Shown in pieces: positions 1 to 8,232 of a stretch of 36,621 nucleotides of DNA. Numbering within the stretch: the stretch's first letter is position 1; each line of letters begins with the position of its first letter. Source of the DNA: Betaproteobacteria bacterium (lineage in GTDB: Bacteria > Pseudomonadota > Gammaproteobacteria > Burkholderiales > Eutrophovitaceae); contig CP070643.1 of the NCBI GenBank assembly GCA_020354125.1, positions 3,744,311 through 3,780,931 of the forward strand, written 5' to 3'. The position numbers and the translations under genes were made by a program. Below the pieces are notes generated by a model. That model saw only the letters and a program-made list of their open reading frames with translations, did not search any database and was not told the origin of the DNA.

Positions 1-582
1 ATTACGACTGCATTTGCGGATGGACGCGCTACCCCGTATGAGTATCTTGTTGGGAGATTGGTTGAGCGTTGTAATCCGCTTTCTGGAATCGAAACCCGGC
101 CCCTGGCGTGTGTGACACCAGGTGAGAAGTGGAATTGTTATAGACGCTTGATCGGAGAAATGAAGAATATGGGGCCTGCAGAGAGAGAGGCAAGACTCTG
201 TGCGATTTTTCAGGTAAACGGCATAGATCGTACTGCTCTAGAGACCCCGGCGATGCTCGGTTGGAATGACGTCGCAGAGCTGGCGCGGCATTCCCTTGTC
301 GAAGTGGGCGCACATACGGTGAGTCATCCGTATTTGCCGTCGATTCGCTACTCGGAAGCTTGGCGTGAAATTCGTCAAGGCAGGCGAGCTTTGGAAGATT
401 CGTTAGATATACAAGTGCGCTGTTTTGCCTACCCGTACGGAGGTCATAACCGGGTGATCCGTGCGATGGCACGCGCTGCCGGGTTCAAATTTGCATTCAC
501 TACAAGCTCTTTTGGGAGCGGGGCGATGGCATTTCCTCGTGTCGACGGAGTTCAGTGGATGAGGGCGCATGGTTCCAACTAG
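1..582 (+). CDS. Polysaccharide deacetylase family protein, 5' end cut by window
   Basis: The frame is open from base 1, so the gene starts upstream of the window; only the C-terminal 193 residues are visible. The NodB-fold signature HTVSHP (about 313-330), a divalent-metal-binding H-x3-H motif, and the later FAYPYG motif are typical of polysaccharide deacetylases of carbohydrate esterase family 4, which remove N-acetyl or O-acetyl groups from glycans. The N-terminal catalytic Asp motif is not in view, so activity cannot be judged. It heads a run of plus-strand polysaccharide genes, which fits a role in editing or lipid-linked glycan processing. Family assignment is firm; substrate is unknown. 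Confidence 0.85.
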   Translation: MTTAFADGRATPYEYLVGRLVERCNPLSGIETRPLACVTPGEKWNCYRRLIGEMKNMGPAEREARLCAIFQVNGIDRTALETPAMLGWNDVAELARHSLVEVGAHTVSHPYLPSIRYSEAWREIRQGRRALEDSLDIQVRCFAYPYGGHNRVIRAMARAAGFKFAFTTSSFGSGAMAFPRVDGVQWMRAHGSN

Positions 583-629
583 CGCTTTGAGGTCTGGCTC
601 AGACATTGTTCTTTCGGGACAGTAATCAA

Positions 630-645
630 CAGTGGTTTTCCACTG
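630..645 (+). other. Small perfect hairpin after the deacetylase gene
   Basis: CAGTGG-TTTT-CCACTG is a perfect 6-bp stem with a four-base loop, 48 bases past the deacetylase stop. No T-run follows, so it is not a canonical terminator. The rest of the 255-base gap up to the next gene shows no coding signal I trust. Confidence 0.3.
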
Positions 646-837
646 CCTCTGAGTTTCAGCAGGTTTGTAAATGAACATACGATCGATCTGCGAGTAGGTA
701 TAGATGGAAAGAAACACCTTGTTCCGAGAGCTGGCCAGCTCAACTCGCCCAGCGGCAGATGATGCCTCGCGGTTGAAAGGCTGACATGTTGGACGCCCAT
801 CTCATGTGGCTGCCAGCTTGACTCGTACAATCGTTTG

Positions 838-1812
838 ATGCCTATTCCGCGCTTGGTTCTGAAAGGCGTCTTCGGGTTGAGATGGCTCGTTGAAGTGTTG
901 TCTCTTCCACTGCTCTATCTACCGTCAAGCGGCTCTCGAGGTTCGATGCTTTCTACTGTTCAAAACAGAGCGTTCTTCCGCCTAAGACAGATCAATTCCA
1001 GGCGGCCTCGCTACAGGTCGAAGCAAATTCAGGGTGGAGGCCTGTTACGCGTCAACAATTACGAGACGACGAATGCATTTATCTGGCGATTCGGAACCTG
1101 GGAGCCCGGTCTGACAAATTACCTGTTGCGAAACGTTCGGAGCGGGGACAAGTTCATCGACATCGGGGCCAACATCGGTTACTACAGCGTATTGGCGGCT
1201 TCGCTGGGGGCAAAGCCTATCGCATTTGAACCGTTGCCGTCCGTTCTAAAGCAGTTGAGACAGAACTTCGAGCTCAACGGCATCGATGTTTCCGGGATCA
1301 AGCCGTACGCGATCGGCGCTGAATGCCGGACAGCCATGATATACGAAGGACCAACGCTCAACCGCGGCAGGAGTAGCGTCGCCGGTCCTCCTGTCAAGCA
1401 AAGTTCTGACAGCGCCAAATTTGAGATCAACGTGAGGCCGCTGGAGTTTTTCAGCGACGACCTGCGGAACGCGAAGTTCATCAAGATCGATGTCGAAGGT
1501 TTGGAAACCGAGGTTCTGAAGAGCGTACTGGAGAATCTCGAGGTCTTCGACCCGGCGCTCACTATTCTTGTCGAGATTCGCGAAGACGAGAAAGACCGCC
1601 CCGCAGCGGGAAGCATTGAAACGATCATGTCGAGGTTCAGGCAGGCGGGATTTGCGTTCCGTGTCGTGGAGAACCGTTACGATCTGACTTTTTATCGTCG
1701 GGCGATTAGTGGGAATTACCGAGAGTGGACTCCGGAAACGGTGGACGATCTGATTGAGCTTATGCAAGAGCGCGGAATGATCGATTTGATACTGTCGCGG
1801 CAGAATGTTTAA
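838..1812 (+). CDS. FkbM family methyltransferase
   Basis: A 324-residue protein with a SAM-binding Rossmann core: FIDIGANIGYYSVLAA (motif I, around residues 105-120) followed by an acidic AFEPLP motif II and the FkbM hallmark KIDVEGLE near the middle, then LVEIRE. FkbM enzymes O-methylate sugars or polyketides, here most likely a sugar of the surface glycan. The start is taken as ATG at 838, next to a TTG at 835; neither has a clear ribosome site. N-terminal about 80 residues are extra to the core domain and contain a hydrophobic stretch, which may mean membrane association. It sits alone between the deacetylase and a GT-like gene on the same strand. A second FkbM gene lies at 19395. Confidence 0.85.
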   Translation: MPIPRLVLKGVFGLRWLVEVLSLPLLYLPSSGSRGSMLSTVQNRAFFRLRQINSRRPRYRSKQIQGGGLLRVNNYETTNAFIWRFGTWEPGLTNYLLRNVRSGDKFIDIGANIGYYSVLAASLGAKPIAFEPLPSVLKQLRQNFELNGIDVSGIKPYAIGAECRTAMIYEGPTLNRGRSSVAGPPVKQSSDSAKFEINVRPLEFFSDDLRNAKFIKIDVEGLETEVLKSVLENLEVFDPALTILVEIREDEKDRPAAGSIETIMSRFRQAGFAFRVVENRYDLTFYRRAISGNYREWTPETVDDLIELMQERGMIDLILSRQNV

Positions 1813-1819
1813 TCGGGCG

Positions 1820-1927
1820 ATGACATTTCGAAGCAAAGTGGCATGCAATGCGCTGCGTCGGCGAGTCGCCCTGAGGGCTATGGCGGCGACTCGGCACGGG
1901 TTCGTGCGTAGAGATTTGGTGCACTAA
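1820..1927 (+). other. Possible 35-codon basic ORF with internal hairpin
   Basis: The gap between the FkbM gene and the next gene holds an ATG-to-TAA frame of 35 residues rich in Arg (MTFRSKVACNALRRR at its start). The same stretch carries inverted repeat GAGTCGCC / GGCGACTC (1863-1870 and 1885-1892). It may be a gene remnant, since many proteins in this locus end or begin with basic helices, or simply chance. No recognisable family. Confidence 0.2.
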
Positions 1928-1939
1928 GTCGCCAATTGA

Positions 1940-2845
1940 ATGAGCGAACCACTTGAAAATATCAAGGTTCTGGTGCTGACCCTCTATTCCGGAGAAAAGC
2001 AGCTCGATGAATGTACCTCGGCGTTGCAAGAGCAGTCATACTCTAACTGGGAACAGAAAATATTCCGGTTTTTGCCGAACGTCGAGGCACATCGTCGGCT
2101 CTATCGCGAAATCATGCGACGCGCCGGGGAGTTCGACCTGTTCGTCAAGCTCGACGCCGACATGGTGCTGTCCCACGTGTCCGCACTCGAGGAAATGGTC
2201 GGCCGGTTCGTCGAAGATCCCGGGCTTGACCATGCGGTGTTCCCGGTGCACGACTGGTATTCGGGCCGTGACATCATGGGAGTGCACGTGTTCACGGGGA
2301 GGGCGCGATGGTCCGAGCGAGACGACCGGGTGTTCGTCGATCCGAGTCCCGCAGTACCGGGGACGCGGTGCGTTTTTTCAGACGACGAGGCGGTGGCGGA
2401 GCATGCGCCTGAGCCGACTTTGGAAGAGGCTTTTTTGTTCGGCCGGCACAGAGCACTAAAGATCGTGCAAAGGGGGCGGTGGTTCAAGAATGTTGGGCAG
2501 GCGGACTTTCAACTGGGACTGCTCTGCAGCGTCTGGGAGATGTTTCTCGCCTCAGAGGATTTGCGGCGCGGTGCGGCCTTGTGGGCAGCCGAGGAGGTGT
2601 TCTCCAATGCCGAGCGTCAACTCGAATCCAAGACAGTTAGTTGGGAATATGAGAACTCGATCAAGTCGTTGCAAGGAATGGGGCTTAAGCAATTGCAGGA
2701 CACTCTGCGGTCCCGCTGGTCGCCCGGACTCATTTTGTCATGGCGGCGCTGGCGCTGCGTATCGCTTCCCGCTGCTGTGAAGGTCTGCCGCAGTCTGGGG
2801 GCGAGAGGCGCTAAAGTGCTGCGTCTACGTCCGGTCAATCACTGA
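1940..2845 (+). CDS. Putative GT2-like glycosyltransferase
   Basis: A 301-residue protein whose first part resembles a GT-A fold: an N-terminal beta strand (IKVLVLTLYSG), the pattern of many small contacts leading to LFVKLDADMVL around residue 70, where DAD would be the metal/nucleotide-sugar DxD motif, and an acidic middle region. Usual GT2 nucleotide-binding motif DDGSTD is absent, so it is a divergent member. The C-terminal 100 residues are helical and basic. It lies between FkbM and DUF616-type genes in the same direction. A role in the glycan pathway follows from context; donor and acceptor are unknown. Confidence 0.6.
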   Translation: MSEPLENIKVLVLTLYSGEKQLDECTSALQEQSYSNWEQKIFRFLPNVEAHRRLYREIMRRAGEFDLFVKLDADMVLSHVSALEEMVGRFVEDPGLDHAVFPVHDWYSGRDIMGVHVFTGRARWSERDDRVFVDPSPAVPGTRCVFSDDEAVAEHAPEPTLEEAFLFGRHRALKIVQRGRWFKNVGQADFQLGLLCSVWEMFLASEDLRRGAALWAAEEVFSNAERQLESKTVSWEYENSIKSLQGMGLKQLQDTLRSRWSPGLILSWRRWRCVSLPAAVKVCRSLGARGAKVLRLRPVNH

Positions 2846-2906
2846 TGTCCGGCCCGATCAAGGCGGGCGCCAGGGGGCGCGGAAAGGTTACGCATAGGAA
2901 GCAGAC

Positions 2907-3722
2907 GTGAACGTTGTCGTTTACTCGTGCGTGGTCAACAACTACGACCGGCTAATGCCGCCGCGGATTCTGCCAAAGGGCGTGAGCTTCGTTTGCTTTA
3001 CAGACGCACCCAAAAAGCGTGTAAAAGGCTGGGAAATGCAGCCACTGGCACAACCGTCAGAGATCCACGATCCCGCGCTGGTCAATCGTTATCACAAGTT
3101 TTTTTCGCATCGTGTTCTACCGGATGCGGATTTGTCGATTTACGTGGATGGCAACCTGAGAATCGAGGGCGATCTTGGTCCACTTCTGGATCAGTTCATT
3201 GCTTCAAACGTTGCAATGGCGTGCCCACGGCATCCGGAACGATCGGACGTGATTGACGAAGCCAGGTTTTGCGAATACTTGGGGAAATTCAATTCAAACG
3301 ACACAGCGGTGATTGACAAGCAGTTGGCTACGTACGCGGATGATGGCATGCCATCGGATGCGCCGCTATCCGAAAATTATCTGATTCTTCGGAATCATCG
3401 TGCGGAAGGCCTCGACGCCGCGATGTCTCTGTGGTGGGACGAGCTGCTGCGATTCACCCGGCGAGACCAGATTAGTCTGCCTTATGTTCTGTGGAAAACC
3501 GGGCTGCCTTACCGATTGATTGAGGAGAATGCCTCCGCGCCCAATCCTTATTTTTCCCGATACGAGCATCGGCGTGGGGGAGTGCAGGGTCTGAGGCAAA
3601 TTGTTCGATTACGTCGGAACGAATGGTGGTGGTGCCGGCTTATCTACAATGTAGGCCAGAATTTTCGTCGCTTTTCCCGACGTCGCCCCAAATCCGGACT
3701 GCGCGACCAGAGATATCGATGA
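2907..3722 (+). CDS. DUF616/TOD1-like glycosyltransferase-domain protein
   Basis: A 271-residue protein starting with GTG at 2907, supported by an AGGAAG ribosome site just upstream. Features of the DUF616 (TOD1/MUCI70-type) family are present: VYSCVVNNYD at the N-terminus, FVCFTDAP, the probable DxD-like strand IYVDGNLRI near residue 87, the HPERSDVIDEA segment and the C-terminal RRDQISLPYVLWK motif. Plant members are glycosyltransferase-like proteins of the Golgi; bacterial members sit in glycan loci. A diverged paralog is encoded at 5116-5934, with the same order of motifs. No transmembrane segments. Specificity cannot be inferred. Confidence 0.75.
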   Translation: MNVVVYSCVVNNYDRLMPPRILPKGVSFVCFTDAPKKRVKGWEMQPLAQPSEIHDPALVNRYHKFFSHRVLPDADLSIYVDGNLRIEGDLGPLLDQFIASNVAMACPRHPERSDVIDEARFCEYLGKFNSNDTAVIDKQLATYADDGMPSDAPLSENYLILRNHRAEGLDAAMSLWWDELLRFTRRDQISLPYVLWKTGLPYRLIEENASAPNPYFSRYEHRRGGVQGLRQIVRLRRNEWWWCRLIYNVGQNFRRFSRRRPKSGLRDQRYR

Positions 3723-3778
3723 TGCTTGCCAACGGCGTAAACGAGTAGTTGCGTGATTGGGCGTCAGCAGGACTGGAC

Positions 3779-3862
3779 ATGTTTTCGGGGTGCTCGATGT
3801 GCGGATCGCGCCGCGGCCAAATCCTCCACGAGGCGCTGAATGATCGGATTCTTTACGTTTAA
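3779..3862 (+). pseudogene. Possible zinc-ribbon head of a lost methyltransferase
   Basis: A 27-codon ATG frame in the 225-base gap reads with CSMCGSRRGQ and HEALNDRILYV. This is the look of the N-terminal CxxC zinc-ribbon found in many class I methyltransferases of polysaccharide loci, cut off by a stop before the second CxxC. A methyltransferase-like SAM-binding stretch lies 0.9 kb downstream inside the next gene. The match is by pattern only. Confidence 0.3.
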
Positions 3863-3947
3863 TTGAGTCGTTGTTGCGACCGATCGCAAATATCAATCCT
3901 TGCCTGACAGAAATGATCACACTGGTTGCCAGTAAGCCGGCAGAAGG

Positions 3948-5108
3948 ATGCGGCCAGCCGTGAAAATCTCGGTTGCAATGGCGACCTTCAACGGGGCCCA
4001 GTATCTCCCGGAGCAGCTGGATAGCATCCTGAGACAAGAACTGCTGCCACATGAACTGGTCGTGTGTGACGACAGCTCCACGGACGAGACCTGTCAAATC
4101 ATCGAGCACTTTGCGAACCAGGCGCCATTCGAAGTCAGGCTCGTTCGGAATATCCGTCCCTTGCAGTCCACCGCGAATTTCAATCAGGCATTGTCGCTGT
4201 GCAGCGGCGATCTGGTGTTCCTGAGCGATCAGGACGATGTCTGGCTGGAGCAAAAGATCTCCACCCTGTCGTCACTGGCGCGTTCGGATCCGACCAATCA
4301 TGTTTTCATGAACGATGCTGAAATCGTCACCGACAGCTTGCAAAGGACGGGATTGACGAAGCTGGGTCAGCTACATAGTGCGGGGATTTCAGAGAGAAAA
4401 TACGTCATGGGGTGCACCGCTGCAATCCGCGGTGCATTCTTGAAGCAAGTGCTTCCCGTGCCCGAGGCGTACCGCGGACACGATAGCTGGATTATCCAGA
4501 TTGCCGAAGGACTGGGCGTCCGACGTATCGTGCGGGAGTCACTTCAGCTATATCGGAGACATGGCGGAAATGTCTCTCAATTCGTGGCGAACCAAACGGT
4601 CAGGGTTGGCAGGCTCGCGTATTTGCTGAATCGGGTGAGCGATTCGTTCTCGCGAGACGATAGCGTCGATCTGGCAGCGCGACTTGCGGAAACACGGGCC
4701 ATGCGGCAGCGCGTGTTGGAGATGAGCGACAGCGGATTGATTCGCGAGGTTTCGAGTGCGGCCGGATGGCAGGTATCCGGCATCGATCCCGACCCGGTGG
4801 CCGTATCGGTCGCCAGGAAACGCGGGCTGGACGCACAGTTAGAGGGCATAGACGGAACGAATCTTGCTTCAACCTTACCACCAACGGCAATGCGTGACAG
4901 TGGCGCATTGGCTGATCTGGGGCCAGAGAAGTTCGAAGTATTCCTCGAGCGCTTGAAGGCGCTGGAGGATGCGATACAGAGTAGAGCGCTTTGTCTGGAA
5001 AAGGCTGGAGTCGGACGTTTGGGATCGGTAATTCGACTGTATTGGCAAGGGAAGTATCGCCAATTCGGCGGCCTGGAAAGCGCGTTTCGGGACCTTCTGG
5101 TCAAGTGA
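3948..5108 (+). CDS. GT2 glycosyltransferase with embedded methyltransferase-like stretch
   Basis: A 386-residue protein. Residues 1-240 are a standard GT2 (GT-A) domain of the rhamnosyltransferase-like kind: ISVAMATFNGAQYL, the nucleotide-binding VVCDDSSTDET, the metal motif LSDQDDVW, and YRGHDSW as the catalytic-base region. Residues about 262-300 do not belong to such a protein: SGLIREVSSAAGWQVSGIDP followed by DPVAVSVARKRGLDAQL is the motif I/II region of a class I SAM methyltransferase. After it the expected helical GT tail resumes and ends in a basic segment. ATG at 3948 has AGAAGG directly against it; GTG at 3960 is better spaced and equally plausible. The graft may be tolerated because it falls in the helical tail. 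Confidence 0.8.
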   Translation: MRPAVKISVAMATFNGAQYLPEQLDSILRQELLPHELVVCDDSSTDETCQIIEHFANQAPFEVRLVRNIRPLQSTANFNQALSLCSGDLVFLSDQDDVWLEQKISTLSSLARSDPTNHVFMNDAEIVTDSLQRTGLTKLGQLHSAGISERKYVMGCTAAIRGAFLKQVLPVPEAYRGHDSWIIQIAEGLGVRRIVRESLQLYRRHGGNVSQFVANQTVRVGRLAYLLNRVSDSFSRDDSVDLAARLAETRAMRQRVLEMSDSGLIREVSSAAGWQVSGIDPDPVAVSVARKRGLDAQLEGIDGTNLASTLPPTAMRDSGALADLGPEKFEVFLERLKALEDAIQSRALCLEKAGVGRLGSVIRLYWQGKYRQFGGLESAFRDLLVK

Positions 5109-5115
5109 CTTTGGT

Positions 5116-5934
5116 ATGAATCGACTCACAGTAAACGACCTATCGCAGGCGCAAGATCTGATCAAGGAGCGCTGCCAGCAGAGTACGTCCAAGCCGTTAA
5201 TTTGCTATACGGCCGTGTTCGGTGACTACGATGCTCTTGGCCCGTGCCCCGAAGGCCTGCCTGATACGGAGTTCTACTGCTTTACCGATTCGGCCCGTGT
5301 TTGCGCACCCGGCTGGACAGTCATCGAGGTGGACTTCATCTATCGGGATCCGAGGAGAACGGCGCGATTGTTCAAGCTGGCGCCGCAAATGCTGTTTCCC
5401 CGCGCCCGTTCGAGCGTCTGGCTCGATGCAAATTTGCTTACTAAACGGGAGTTTTTCGAGTATCTCAAGCGATATAAAGAGTGCTCATTTGCCTGTTTCA
5501 GGCATCCGAGAAGAAGGAACGTATACGAGGAGGCTGCTGCGTGCATCAAGCACGGAAAGGACGATATTGTCGTCATAAGGCGACAGGTTGAGCGCTATCG
5601 GGCACTCGGGTTGCCGGAGAGTGCGGGCCTTATTAACAGCTCGGTGCTGCTAAGACGGCATCAGAGTGAGGAGGTTGTCAGGTTTCAGGAAAAGTGGCTC
5701 GAGGAAACCGACCAGCAGTGCTCGAGAGACCAGATTTCTTTTGTGTTTGCGTCATGGGAAATGGAACTTGCTTATACGACTTTCGACCGTTCTATCGAAA
5801 GGGCTCCGGGACTTTCCTACCGGCCTCATAGGACGTGGAGATTCTACGATTCCCGGGGCAAACGGCTGTTCTATCCCCGAATTTTTGTGTCGAACCTTTA
5901 TCACCGCTTCGCCCATTTGCGTGGCTTAGTTTGA
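5116..5934 (+). CDS. DUF616/TOD1-like glycosyltransferase-domain protein
   Basis: A 272-residue paralog of the gene at 2907. It carries YTAVFGDYDALGPCPEG, FYCFTDS, VWLDANLL (the probable DxD-like strand near residue 100), CFRHPRRRNVYEEA, a NSSVLLRRH strand and CSRDQISFVFASW. These follow the DUF616 order throughout, so the protein looks intact. It starts seven bases after the preceding GT2 gene and probably shares its transcript. Function as a glycosyltransferase is inferred from the fold family and the locus, not from any known substrate. Confidence 0.75.
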   Translation: MNRLTVNDLSQAQDLIKERCQQSTSKPLICYTAVFGDYDALGPCPEGLPDTEFYCFTDSARVCAPGWTVIEVDFIYRDPRRTARLFKLAPQMLFPRARSSVWLDANLLTKREFFEYLKRYKECSFACFRHPRRRNVYEEAAACIKHGKDDIVVIRRQVERYRALGLPESAGLINSSVLLRRHQSEEVVRFQEKWLEETDQQCSRDQISFVFASWEMELAYTTFDRSIERAPGLSYRPHRTWRFYDSRGKRLFYPRIFVSNLYHRFAHLRGLV

Positions 5935-5968
5935 CAGCTAAGAGCGTGCCGAGGTTGGCTTTGCAAGC

Positions 5969-6589
5969 GTGACTCACAAAGCGGACATCGAGGCGTTATT
6001 GCAGAGACGTGAAAACGTCGTGGTCGAACTGCGGCGACCGCAAGAGGTTTGCAGGATCGATTGCAATTGATCTCCAGGCCCGGTAGGGCGACAACTTTGT
6101 GGGCGACGTGCTGGAAGCATTCCCTGACGGCTCTATTGACCGGATTTACTCCAATTACTGCCTGAAGTGAGGACATCGAGGTCTGTTCCGACAGCTTTCC
6201 GGCACGGTGAGAAAGAGTGGCAGCTGTACATTACGGTGCCCCATTTCTCCAATCTCTTTTTCTACCCCGATTCGACTCGCGAAACCCACTTCGGGCTCTA
6301 TACATTGGCGTACTTCGTTCATGCGCCGTTTTTCAAGAGAAGCCTTTCGCAATACGCGAAAATGGCGTTCGAAATCCGGGACCTGAAACTGGTGTCCACG
6401 TCCTATCGAGCGAGAAGCTTGCGCCACCCGTGGAAGAAGACGGTCGAGTTTCTGGTAAATCTAAACGTATGCACGATGGAACTATTCAAGGATATGTTGT
6501 GTTATCTCCTGCCTTGTTACGAAATCCAGGGTGGTGCTCGAGCGGACATGAGGTGCCGGGCAGAGGGAATGCCGAGTGGGCGCCCCTAA
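5969..6589 (+). pseudogene. Class I SAM methyltransferase pseudogene
   Basis: Reading across frames recovers a methyltransferase: THKADIEALLQRRENVVVEL in one frame from GTG 5969, then CGDRKRFAGSIAIDL and FVGDVLEAFPDGSIDRIYSN in the next frame with an in-frame TAG and TGA, then from about 6190 a third stretch with ITVPHFSNLFFYPD, FGLYTLAYF and LCYLLPCYEI. In intact relatives these lie in one frame (motif I, the acidic loop, the PHFSN motif, the PCYE tail). At least two frameshifts and two stops make it non-functional. It follows the DUF616 gene closely and was probably once part of the operon. Confidence 0.8.
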
Positions 6590-6784
6590 CGTTAGATGGG
6601 CGCTGGCATGCGCTAAGAACCGGGTATCCTCACGCGCCGAAGCTGGAATCGTTTATTCGCTCGGTGATCCCGTGAACAGTCAGGGCGCACGGAGAACTTT
6701 CGTAGGGGCGTGGTCGTCGTCACCTCTAAAAGACGAAACATCCACCACGAATCAGGTGCTAAGGTTCCGAGCAGGTTCGCGTTA
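6590..6784 (+). other. Stretch without recognisable gene
   Basis: About 195 bases between two pseudogenes. A short open frame here has no recognisable family and runs into the degraded GT2 copy. It may be the eroded middle of that same GT2 copy, but I could not align it with confidence. Confidence 0.3.
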
Positions 6785-7200
6785 GACAACTTGCGGGCTC
6801 GAGTTTAGTTCCGACGCGCCAGAAAGGCGACGAGCGGTCAGCGAGGAATGTCGCTTACGTGAAGACTTGGGCCGTTGCCTTCGGGCCGAGCGGGCTGGCG
6901 AGTGTGCCTAGGATGCGGCCGATGCTACTGCCTACCACAAGGCCGCAGGCGCATCTAAGCAAGTAAAAGCACATCAGCGTTTGAGTCGCTCAGGAGTGGA
7001 AACTTGTACGGATTTAAGTATTGTTCATCGGCCGCAGCATGGACAATGCTTTCTGTGGCGACAGGAATCGAGCCAGTTTAGCGATCTTTATTGGGCGTTC
7101 TTCGCCTTTCACCTCGAGAAATAGTGGACACATTCTGGGCGTACAAGATACCTTGGCACGAAGTGACCAATAAGCTGAAAACTGCACAGACTGACCGGTG
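6785..7200 (+). pseudogene. Decayed second copy of GT2 3' half
   Basis: This stretch aligns by eye with 9430-9843, the 3' half of the intact GT2 gene. Clear anchors are CTTCGGGCC then GATGC-ACTGCCTACCACA, GAGCAAGTAAAAGC versus AAGCAAGTAAAAGC, CTTGTACGGATT, GGAATCGAGCC, and GAAAT-GAGACAC-like bases near the end. The match continues to the place where the GT2 stop codon would be, which abuts the GTG of the next gene. Frameshifts and stops interrupt every frame, so no protein is made. The offset to the intact copy is about 2.6 kb, pointing to an old tandem duplication. Confidence 0.75.
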
Positions 7201-8136
7201 ATCAGTCTGGATTCCGAAATACTTCGTTGTCCCGATTGCCGGCACGCCGGGCTCTCTGGATCGTCGGCCTCACTGACATGTTCCAGTTGTTCGGCGGTGT
7301 TTCCTGTATCAGCAGGACGCCCAGTTTTGATTCGACACGACAATTCGGTGTTCGACGCCGATAAGTACGTTTCTGTCGTTCGGGAGGCACAGGGGCAAGC
7401 GTGGTCGAGATTTTTGCCATCCCCTTCCGTAAATCTGGCTGAAACTCGCGTTCTTGGCCGCATGCGTTCATCACTCGATCAACGACAGTTCTCGTCCATA
7501 CTGGTCGTTGGTGCTGGGAGGCAGCGCGATTGGTTGGACGCGCTACTGAAGGGGGGTATTAAGCGCAAAATCATTTATTCTGACATCGACGTTGCCGCAG
7601 ACGTTGACCTATTCTGTGACGGCCACGAGTTACCATTTGTCGATGCATCGTTTGATGCTGTGGTTACCACTGCCGTGCTTGAGCATGTACTCTACCCCGA
7701 ACAGGTTGCTTCCGAAATCAATCGCGTGCTGAAGGTCGGTGGTCTTCTCTACTCCGAAATGCCCTTTATGCAGCAGGTGCATGAAGGAGCATACGACTTC
7801 ACGCGCTACACGCTGTCCGGCCATCGCCGGTTGTTTAATGGTTTCGAGGAGATTGAAGCCGGCATGGTGGCAGGGCCGGGAACCGCTTTGGTCTGGTCAA
7901 TCGAGGGTTTTGTACAGGCGTTCTTTTCTGGCCGTCGACTCACGAGGATCGCCAAGGCTTCCAGCCGGCTATGTTTCTTTTGGCTCAAGTATTTTGATTA
8001 TTTATTGGCTAAGCGAGCTGCGGCAATGGATGGCGCTTCTTGTACGTACTTTTTCGGAAAAAAAATCGAGGGACACGTGCCTGACGAGAAGATCATTTCT
8101 CGCTATACGGGGGCGAAGCATTTGCGGCACCTTTAG
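7198..8136 (+). CDS. Class I SAM methyltransferase with N-terminal zinc ribbon
   Basis: A 312-residue protein starting with GTG at 7198. Residues 1-45 hold two CxxC pairs (CPDC and CSSC), a Trm112-like zinc ribbon, ending in FPVSAGRPVLI. The methyltransferase domain follows: ILVVGAGRQRDWL (motif I), YSDIDVAADVDLFCDG, ELPFVDASFDAVVTTAVLEHV (the Methyltransf_11 motif with catalytic-loop spacing) and NRVLKVGGLLYSEMPF. It appears intact although it lies between decayed gene copies, so it is probably under selection. The substrate is likely a sugar or lipid-linked glycan; this is inference from context. Confidence 0.85.
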   Translation: MISLDSEILRCPDCRHAGLSGSSASLTCSSCSAVFPVSAGRPVLIRHDNSVFDADKYVSVVREAQGQAWSRFLPSPSVNLAETRVLGRMRSSLDQRQFSSILVVGAGRQRDWLDALLKGGIKRKIIYSDIDVAADVDLFCDGHELPFVDASFDAVVTTAVLEHVLYPEQVASEINRVLKVGGLLYSEMPFMQQVHEGAYDFTRYTLSGHRRLFNGFEEIEAGMVAGPGTALVWSIEGFVQAFFSGRRLTRIAKASSRLCFFWLKYFDYLLAKRAAAMDGASCTYFFGKKIEGHVPDEKIISRYTGAKHLRHL

Positions 8137-8158
8137 TTGATGCGAGTCTTGCATCTGA

Positions 8159-8224
8159 CGCGAAATGATTGATGATGGCTTGCTCGCCTCGAGCTTTGGC
8201 ACCGTTCTGAAGCGTTCCAGGCAG
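8159..8224 (+). pseudogene. Decayed methyltransferase tail, second copy
   Basis: Twenty codons reading REMIDDGLLASSFGTVLK match REMTDDDLLVSVFSAVLK encoded around 11317-11370. Both are followed by the head of a GT4 gene. This is the older, shorter copy of that junction. Confidence 0.65.
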
Positions 8225-8232
8225 ATAGGGCG

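Noticed and set aside
1246..1848. 200-codon minus-strand open frame across the FkbM gene
   Set aside because: It lies opposite a protein with clear methyltransferase motifs and has no recognisable domain; it is an antisense shadow.
3609..4253. 214-codon minus-strand open frame
   Set aside because: Antisense to the GT2 domain and the gap before it; composition and lack of motifs mark it as a shadow.
4948..5104. Possible frameshift of the GT2 tail after the methyltransferase-like insert
   Set aside because: The frame continues cleanly and ends in a normal basic GT-like tail, so the gene is chimeric but not broken.
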